Below, piece by piece: positions 58,532 through 64,000 of a DNA stretch of 64,000 nucleotides. A program made the position numbers and the translations under genes. The DNA comes from Bacteroidota bacterium (GTDB taxonomy: Bacteria > Bacteroidota > Bacteroidia > UBA4408). The notes under the pieces were generated by a model. That model did no database searches. It saw only the letters and a program-made list of their open reading frames with translations, and had not been told where the DNA came from. Location of the stretch: contig JADKHO010000001.1 in assembly GCA_016721765.1 (NCBI GenBank), forward strand, positions 1,104,001 to 1,168,000, read 5' to 3'. Position 1 is the stretch's first letter, and each line of letters opens with the position of its first letter.

Positions 58532-61500
58532 TTATAATTTTGCTCCTAACACACAGGTCTTTTTGTATTGACGCGAATTCCCGTTTAAATCAAAAACCTC
58601 AACCAATATTACATAAATTCCTATTCGGGCTTTATCTCGATCGTTCGTAATTCCATCCCACGAATAGGTTCCGGCATTACCCCATAATTCATTTTTTACC
58701 AGACTTCTGATAAGGCGACCTTTATCGTCAAAAATACTGATACTGCCTGCATATCCCGGAATATCTGTTTTGTAGGAAATGTTTACTACATCTTGGTATC
58801 CATCGTTATCAGGCGAAAAAACTTCCGGTTCAATACTTACTTGATCATTTGCACTACTGGCATTTTCGGTGTATTGTGAATTTTTATACGAGGGAGTTGC
58901 AAAGCCCACATTTTGTGAGGCTGAATGCCAATTTAAGCCATCCTGTGTACTTCTATCAAAATTAATTCGCTCGAGCGAAACGCCTTTGGTAGAAACCAAT
59001 AGCGGGAATTGCCATGAATCATAATAATGCAAATCGTCAATAATTTTTTGTTGCGGCGTACTTAATACCACTGTTCCATCCGAAATATTTAAAGATGGAA
59101 TACCAGGCATTTGCCAGAAACCTCGGGGGTTGGGAGTATAATATTGATAGGTTATAATTTCAGAATTTTCGGAAAGCACAAGATACTCGCCGGGAAGCAA
59201 CATGTAGGTTTCTGTTCCGGGAGCAATAGTATATAGGCTTTTTAATTCGTTTGTAACAGTGTCTTTTGAAGATAGAATCAACTGCGACAAATCAAGTACT
59301 TTTGTGGAACGATTGTAAAGTTCAATAAAATCGGTACCACCACTAATTGGGTCAAATAAAACTTCGTTTATAACCACATCGTTGTATTCTGCTTCTTCCC
59401 ACAATCCAAAGCGTGCGGAATTGTAATTGCTTATTGAATTGCCCGAACAATCTTTTATGTTCGTATTAACCGTTACGGTGTAAATTGTTTTTAACTGCAT
59501 CGCAATTGGTAAAACAATATTCACAGAGGTTGAGTCTGAGTCTAAAGTAAAGCTTGTACCGAAAGGTAAAACAATTCCATTGTCAAACGTATAGGTGTTA
59601 ATATCTACTAAGGCCGCATAGCTCACAGGTTCATCAAAAAATAATTTTACACTACTGTTTGAAGTAACAATTGCCCTTAGCAGGCTTGGTGCTTCTGTAT
59701 CGGTAAATGTACCGAGCACTGAATTAGGTTTTCCCGGTGTTCCACCTTTAGGGTTGGTAGAAGCAATCCAGTTTAATTTGTTGTAACAAAGAAAGTCCAT
59801 ATCAATAAGTTCAAGGCTCCAACCTCCAGCTTTCTTAGTGTTATTGCGGTACCAAGTATCCGAATAATTTACTTCATCTACCAAAAAGCCTAAATTGTTT
59901 TTGAGGAAAATGTGATCGCCGGTATTGTTCAATGAAGGAAAAGAACTTAATCCAAACACCGCTATGTTGGTAGGGAACAGTAATACATTTGAAGTGCTGG
60001 TTAACACCACAAAGGAATCGGGAAATAAAATATAGTTGGTAATATTTATGGTTCCGGTGGTATCGTCTTTAATGCTCCATCCGCCAATATTAATTGGCTC
60101 GTTGCTTCGGTTATAAAGTTCGATATATTCAGCATTGGGCAATCCGGAAGTTGTGGTAGGACTGCTGTAAATTTCCGTAATAATGATATCTTTTTGATGG
60201 GCAATGTAAGGTGTGTAATACACAAAATTAATGCTAGCAGGACTTACTAAATTACCTGAGCAATCGGAAAGGGTGGGAACGGTAATGGTATAGGTTTGTT
60301 GTGAAGATAATGCGATTCCTAGTGTTAAGTTTACACAGGTAAAATCGCTGTTGGCCAAAACATTTATTGGATTGCCGATTGAGCCATTAATCATATAATT
60401 GCTTGCAATAGAAATTTGGGAAGCATCAATAGCTTCACTAAAACAAAGCGATACGTGCAAAGAATCAAGTGCAAAAGCACTGATTATTTGTGGGGCAATT
60501 ACGTCAGGAGCGGTTGAGTAAACGCTGTTCAGGGCGCCCGGAGTTCCGCCTAAAATGGCATTTGAGGCAATCCAGTTGGCTGTAGGAGCACAAGATGCAT
60601 TTAGGTTAGGATTAATTAACTCTAAGCTCCAACCACCGGCAGCTTTAACAGCATCTTGGTACCAGGTATCTGAATAAGGAACAGAGTCAATTATTGAAAT
60701 CAATCCATCTCTCAAATACAAATGATCACCGGTGTTGTTCAAGGAAGGGAAGGATGAAATACCTAGCACATTAGTTATTCCTACAAATAAGGCCGCATTT
60801 GTAGTGCTGCATATAACCACGAATGAATCGGGAAGTAATACGTAATTTGTTAAATTGGGGGTTAGCGAAAGAATATCGTCATGAAAGCTCCAATTGTTTA
60901 AATTTATGGGATGGTTGCTGCGGTTAAATAACTCAATATATTCGGCGTTAGGCAAACCCGAACTAGGATTATTGCTAGCATAAATTTCGCTAATAATAAC
61001 ATCTTTGTAATTCGCCAATACCGGAGCAAAATAGGTGAAATTTACAGTATTGCTGATAAGTAAATTTCCTGAGCAATCGCCTATTGAAGTAAAGCTTAGC
61101 GTGTTGAGTTGTTGACTGGTTAGACTTGTTGCTAAGGTTAAAGTAACACAGGTAAGATCGCTGTTGGGCACTACAGTAATTGGATTTCCAATTCCATTGT
61201 TGATGGTATAATTGCTAAGAATTCCTATTTGATTCGCATCAATAGCTTCACTAAAACAAATACTTACGTGAACAGAATCATCGGCAAAAATACTCAGCAA
61301 GGTGGGTGCGGTTATATCCGGAAGTGTTGAGTAAACTGAGTTTTGAACGCCGGGTGTTCCTCCGGTTGGATTAGTGGAAGCAATCCAATTGGCTGCCGGA
61401 GCGCAATTCAATGAAACATTGGGATTAATTAGCTCTAAACTCCAACCTCCGGCTGCTTTTACAGCATCCCTGTACCAAGAAACAGTATATGGCACGGAGT

Positions 61501-64000
61501 CGATAATCGTAACTAAATCGCTGCGCAAATAAATGTTATCTCCCGAATTATTAAGCGCAGGAAAGGAACTTACCCCAAGCACATTCGAAATTCCGGCAAA
61601 TAGCGGAACATTTGCAGTGCTGCATAATACCACAAAGGAATCGGGTTTTAAAATATAGTTGCTAATGTTGGGCGTTACCACATTTATGTTGTCGTGAAAA
61701 CTCCAATTGTTTAAATTAATGGGATTGCTGCTGCGGTTAAAAAGTTCAATGTATTCGGCATTGGGTAAACCCGAGGTAGCATTTGGGCTCGAGTATATTT
61801 CTGAAATGATTATATCTTTTGCGACAGCCACAACCGGCGCAAAATAGCTAAAATTGATGCTGTTAGGACTGAGCAAATTTCCTGAACAATCACTTAGATT
61901 AGTAAAACTAAGTGTGTTAATTTGCTGTGAAACAAAATTAGTTCCAACGGTTAAATCAATACATGAAAATGAATTATAAGCGCTTACAGCAGTTGGTGTG
62001 CCAATACCATTATTGATGCTGTAATTGCTGCTGATAGCAATTTGTGCTGCATCAATGGCTTCACTAAAGCAAATGCTTACATGTAATGAATCGGAAGCAA
62101 GAATGCTAATCACTGCAGGTGCTGTAATATCAGGAGCATTCGAATAAATGGAGTTCTGTGAACCGGGAGTACCACCGGAAATGTCAATGGCAGCACTCCA
62201 GTTTCCATCGGGTGCACAAGTTACATTTGCATCGGGATTAATTAATTCCAAACTCCAACCCCCTGCTGCTTTTGTTGCATCGTGGTACCAAGAAGTAGTG
62301 TAAGAAACCGAATCAATTATGGTACTTACATCGTTTCGCAAATAAATATGGTCACCACTATTATTCAAGGTAGGAAAGGAAGTTATACCCAACACATTTT
62401 GAAATCCCGCAAACAGCGCAACTGAAGTGCTGCTGCAAAGTACCACAAAGGAATCGGGTTGTAAAACATAATTTCCAATATTGGGAGTAAGCGTAAGCAA
62501 GGCATCATGAAAACTCCAATTGTTAAGGTTTATGGGAGCATTGCTGCGGTTAAATAATTCAATGTACTCGGCATTGGGCAAACCGGAAGTCGCATTTGGA
62601 CTGGAATAAATTTCGGTAATAATTATATCTTTTGGAGCAACCGGAACAGGCGCAAAATAAGTGAAGTTGCTGGTATTCGGATTGATGTTATTACCCGAAC
62701 AATCACTAATATTACTAAAGCTGAGCGAGTTGGTTTGTTGAGAAATAAGATTAGTTCCTAAGGTTAAATCAACGCAAGTTAAAGAGGCATTAGCAGCAAC
62801 AGATAACGGATTTCCGACTCCATTATTGATACTATAATTCGCTGTATTTGCAATTTGACTAGCATCAATTGCCTCACTAAAACAGATAGTAACATGAAGT
62901 GAATCCGTTGCAATACTGCTAATTGCCGAAGGTGCGGTAACATCAGGAGCAATTGAAAAAACAGAATTTTGTGCACCAGGAGTACCACCCGTCAAATCGA
63001 TTGAAGCAATCCAGTTCCCTGAGGGTGCACAGTTCACACTCAAATTCGGATTGATTAATTCCAAAGTCCAACCACCTTGTGCCTTTGTTGTATTTTGATA
63101 CCAAGAATCCGAATAATCAACCGAGTCAATAAAATTTCCAAGATTGTTTTTCAAGTAAATTTGATTGCCACTGTTTACAAGTGATGGAAAAGAAGCAACT
63201 CCCATAACATTACTGTAAGCCGAAAACAAAGCCAAATTCGTGCTGGAACAAATTATTAAAAAGGAATCGGGTTGAAGCACATAGGCTCCAAGATTAGCAG
63301 GTGCAGCAACCGGATTGTCTGTAAAACTCCATTGATTCAAATCAATTGGGTTAGCACTTCGGTTAAAAATTTCTAGAAACTCTGCATTTGGCAAACCTAC
63401 TAAAGGTGTGGGATCGGCCATTATTTCATTCACAATTACATCTTTAAATCCTGCAACAAAAACAGCAGTATAAGTAAAGGTTGTTGTATCGGCAATTAAT
63501 GTGTTTGCAAATAAATCCTGGATACTGTCCACCACAATAGAGTCTAAAATTCCATTGGGGAAACTGCTCAAAAAACTAAGGTGAACAACTTCTAAACTTG
63601 ATGCATCTCTTACAGCGCTTGCCGGACTACCAATACCATTGTTGACCGCATAATGCGTTGTGTTTTGGGCAGAAATGGGATCAAGCGCTTCGCTAAATAA
63701 AAGATCAACTTGAGTGCCGGATATTACGGTTGCGCTCAGCAAATCTGGCGCTGTTGTATCAACTACAGCCACCGGTGTAACCGTAAAATCATCAAAAAAA
63801 TATTTGTTAAAATTTGCAGCAGAATAAGTGATTTTTACTCCAAAAAAAGCAGCTGTTGAAACCGCCGAATTAGTTACCGTTCCTTGCACGGCGTAGGCAC
63901 TGCCGGTTCCTGTAAAGTCAGCTTCCAAGGTCCAGAGATTGCTTGCATTGCGTGTTACTCTTACTTTGGTAGGATTGTTTGATGAACTGGCAAGTGTGGT
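58532..64000 (-). CDS. giant lamin-tail-domain surface protein (N-terminus outside window)
   Basis: At least 1822 residues are visible; the frame is still open at 64000, so the start is outside. An N-terminal lectin-like region (FFDDFTV) is followed by repeated modules. Each has an Ig-like domain (S-L-H-V-x-I-C-F-S-E-A-I-D-A) and a lamin-tail domain (D-(V/I)-I-I-x-E-I-Y-x-S...G-L-P-N-A-E-Y-I-E-L-F-N-R-S); six lamin-tail domains are visible, the last diverged. The C-terminus is a CHU_C/FlgD-like domain (EVFSPDNDGYQDVVNI, SISIFDDKGRLIRSL, GIYVILVEVFD) used by T9SS type B cargo. It is a likely cell-surface adhesin. The central modules are nearly uniform in length. Confidence 0.85.
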   Translation of the reverse strand, partial: TTLASSSNNPTKVRVTRNASNLWTLEADFTGTGSAYAVQGTVTNSAVSTAAFFGVKITYSAANFNKYFFDDFTVTPVAVVDTTAPDLLSATVISGTQVDLLFSEALDPISAQNTTHYAVNNGIGSPASAVRDASSLEVVHLSFLSSFPNGILDSIVVDSIQDLFANTLIADTTTFTYTAVFVAGFKDVIVNEIMADPTPLVGLPNAEFLEIFNRSANPIDLNQWSFTDNPVAAPANLGAYVLQPDSFLIICSSTNLALFSAYSNVMGVASFPSLVNSGNQIYLKNNLGNFIDSVDYSDSWYQNTTKAQGGWTLELINPNLSVNCAPSGNWIASIDLTGGTPGAQNSVFSIAPDVTAPSAISSIATDSLHVTICFSEAIDASQIANTANYSINNGVGNPLSVAANASLTCVDLTLGTNLISQQTNSLSFSNISDCSGNNINPNTSNFTYFAPVPVAPKDIIITEIYSSPNATSGLPNAEYIELFNRSNAPINLNNWSFHDALLTLTPNIGNYVLQPDSFVVLCSSTSVALFAGFQNVLGITSFPTLNNSGDHIYLRNDVSTIIDSVSYTTSWYHDATKAAGGWSLELINPDANVTCAPDGNWSAAIDISGGTPGSQNSIYSNAPDITAPAVISILASDSLHVSICFSEAIDAAQIAISSNYSINNGIGTPTAVSAYNSFSCIDLTVGTNFVSQQINTLSFTNLSDCSGNLLSPNSINFSYFAPVVAVAKDIIISEIYSSPNATSGLPNAEYIELFNRSSNPINLNNWSFHDNINVVTPNISNYILKPDSFVVLCSTANVPLFAGISNVLGVSSFPALNNSGDNIYLRSDLVTIIDSVPYTVSWYRDAVKAAGGWSLELINPNVSLNCAPAANWIASTNPTGGTPGVQNSVYSTLPDITAPTLLSIFADDSVHVSICFSEAIDANQIGILSNYTINNGIGNPITVVPNSDLTCVTLTLATSLTSQQLNTLSFTSIGDCSGNLLISNTVNFTYFAPVLANYKDVIISEIYASNNPSSGLPNAEYIELFNRSNHPINLNNWSFHDDILSLTPNLTNYVLLPDSFVVICSTTNAALFVGITNVLGISSFPSLNNTGDHLYLRDGLISIIDSVPYSDTWYQDAVKAAGGWSLELINPNLNASCAPTANWIASNAILGGTPGALNSVYSTAPDVIAPQIISAFALDSLHVSLCFSEAIDASQISIASNYMINGSIGNPINVLANSDFTCVNLTLGIALSSQQTYTITVPTLSDCSGNLVSPASINFVYYTPYIAHQKDIIITEIYSSPTTTSGLPNAEYIELYNRSNEPINIGGWSIKDDTTGTINITNYILFPDSFVVLTSTSNVLLFPTNIAVFGLSSFPSLNNTGDHIFLKNNLGFLVDEVNYSDTWYRNNTKKAGGWSLELIDMDFLCYNKLNWIASTNPKGGTPGKPNSVLGTFTDTEAPSLLRAIVTSNSSVKLFFDEPVSYAALVDINTYTFDNGIVLPFGTSFTLDSDSTSVNIVLPIAMQLKTIYTVTVNTNIKDCSGNSISNYNSARFGLWEEAEYNDVVINEVLFDPISGGTDFIELYNRSTKVLDLSQLILSSKDTVTNELKSLYTIAPGTETYMLLPGEYLVLSENSEIITYQYYTPNPRGFWQMPGIPSLNISDGTVVLSTPQQKIIDDLHYYDSWQFPLLVSTKGVSLERINFDRSTQDGLNWHSASQNVGFATPSYKNSQYTENASSANDQVSIEPEVFSPDNDGYQDVVNISYKTDIPGYAGSISIFDDKGRLIRSLVKNELWGNAGTYSWDGITNDRDKARIGIYVILVEVFDLNGNSRQYKKTCVLGAKL
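59817..63450 (-). repeat. 813-bp direct repeats encoding lamin-tail/Ig modules
   Basis: The same landmark (CTCCAACC or a one-base variant in the reverse of the WSLELINP segment) recurs at 59817, 60627, 61440, 62253 and 63066. The spacings are 810, 813, 813 and 813 bp, equal to 270 or 271 codons. Copies are similar but not identical. Confidence 0.8.

Noticed and set aside
59817..63450. Regular repeats as a possible CRISPR or satellite
   Set aside because: The unit is 813 bp, stays in frame and encodes lamin-tail/Ig modules; it is protein-domain repetition.

Overview
The window is a dense stretch of an AT-rich Bacteroidota chromosome. Four signs agree. At least seven large secreted proteins end in type IX secretion (T9SS) C-terminal domains. 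There is a SprE/PorW-type T9SS lipoprotein. Many genes follow a TAnnTTTG -7 promoter box rather than an E. coli-type -10. Purine-rich Shine-Dalgarno sites are not evident. The gene set (SUF Fe-S operon, dxr, octaprenyl-type synthase, methylmalonyl-CoA epimerase) fits a free-living, probably aerobic, non-Bacteroides member. The genus cannot be fixed from sequence reading alone.

Layout. 1-5.2 kb: an SDR reductase and a giant secreted protein. 5.5-8.8 kb: a helical repeat protein and glycyl-tRNA synthetase. 9.1-13.5 kb: three tandem T9SS cargo genes, divergent from a LytS/LytTR-type two-component system (13.6-17.4 kb). 17.5-29.7 kb: a relative of the helical repeat protein, coupled typA-peroxiredoxin, a secreted protein, methylmalonyl-CoA epimerase, an acetyltransferase, an amidohydrolase, polyprenyl synthase, DUF1003, a 7TM-DISM/SpoIIE phosphatase and purH. 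29.8-39.1 kb: secreted endonuclease I, a DAO-family oxidoreductase, a bactofilin/AtpZ/membrane-protein trio that normally leads the ATP synthase operon, a T9SS beta-propeller protein and SprE/PorW. 39.3-43.7 kb: M23 peptidase, dxr, rseP and a secreted protein.

43.7-51.7 kb is the most interesting part. It is a minus-strand SUF operon (sufA-B-C-D-S-E, a DUF59 gene, then a DUF2480 gene) interrupted twice by the same kind of two-gene cassette. Each cassette is a roughly 65-residue charged protein followed, with 1-nt spacing or an ATGA overlap, by a roughly 155-residue minimal nucleotidyltransferase with an intact Asp triad. One cassette lies between sufA and sufB, the other between sufC and sufD. 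A perfect 9+1+9 palindrome lies upstream of sufA and is a candidate iron or Fe-S operator.

51.8-64 kb: thiL, then plsX/rpmF/DUF177 (no fabH follows), ruvB, an RlpA-like protein, a deacetylase/acetyltransferase pair, and a giant lamin-tail-domain protein built from 813-bp direct repeats that runs off the right edge. I recognised no rRNA, tRNA, CRISPR array, transposase or prophage.
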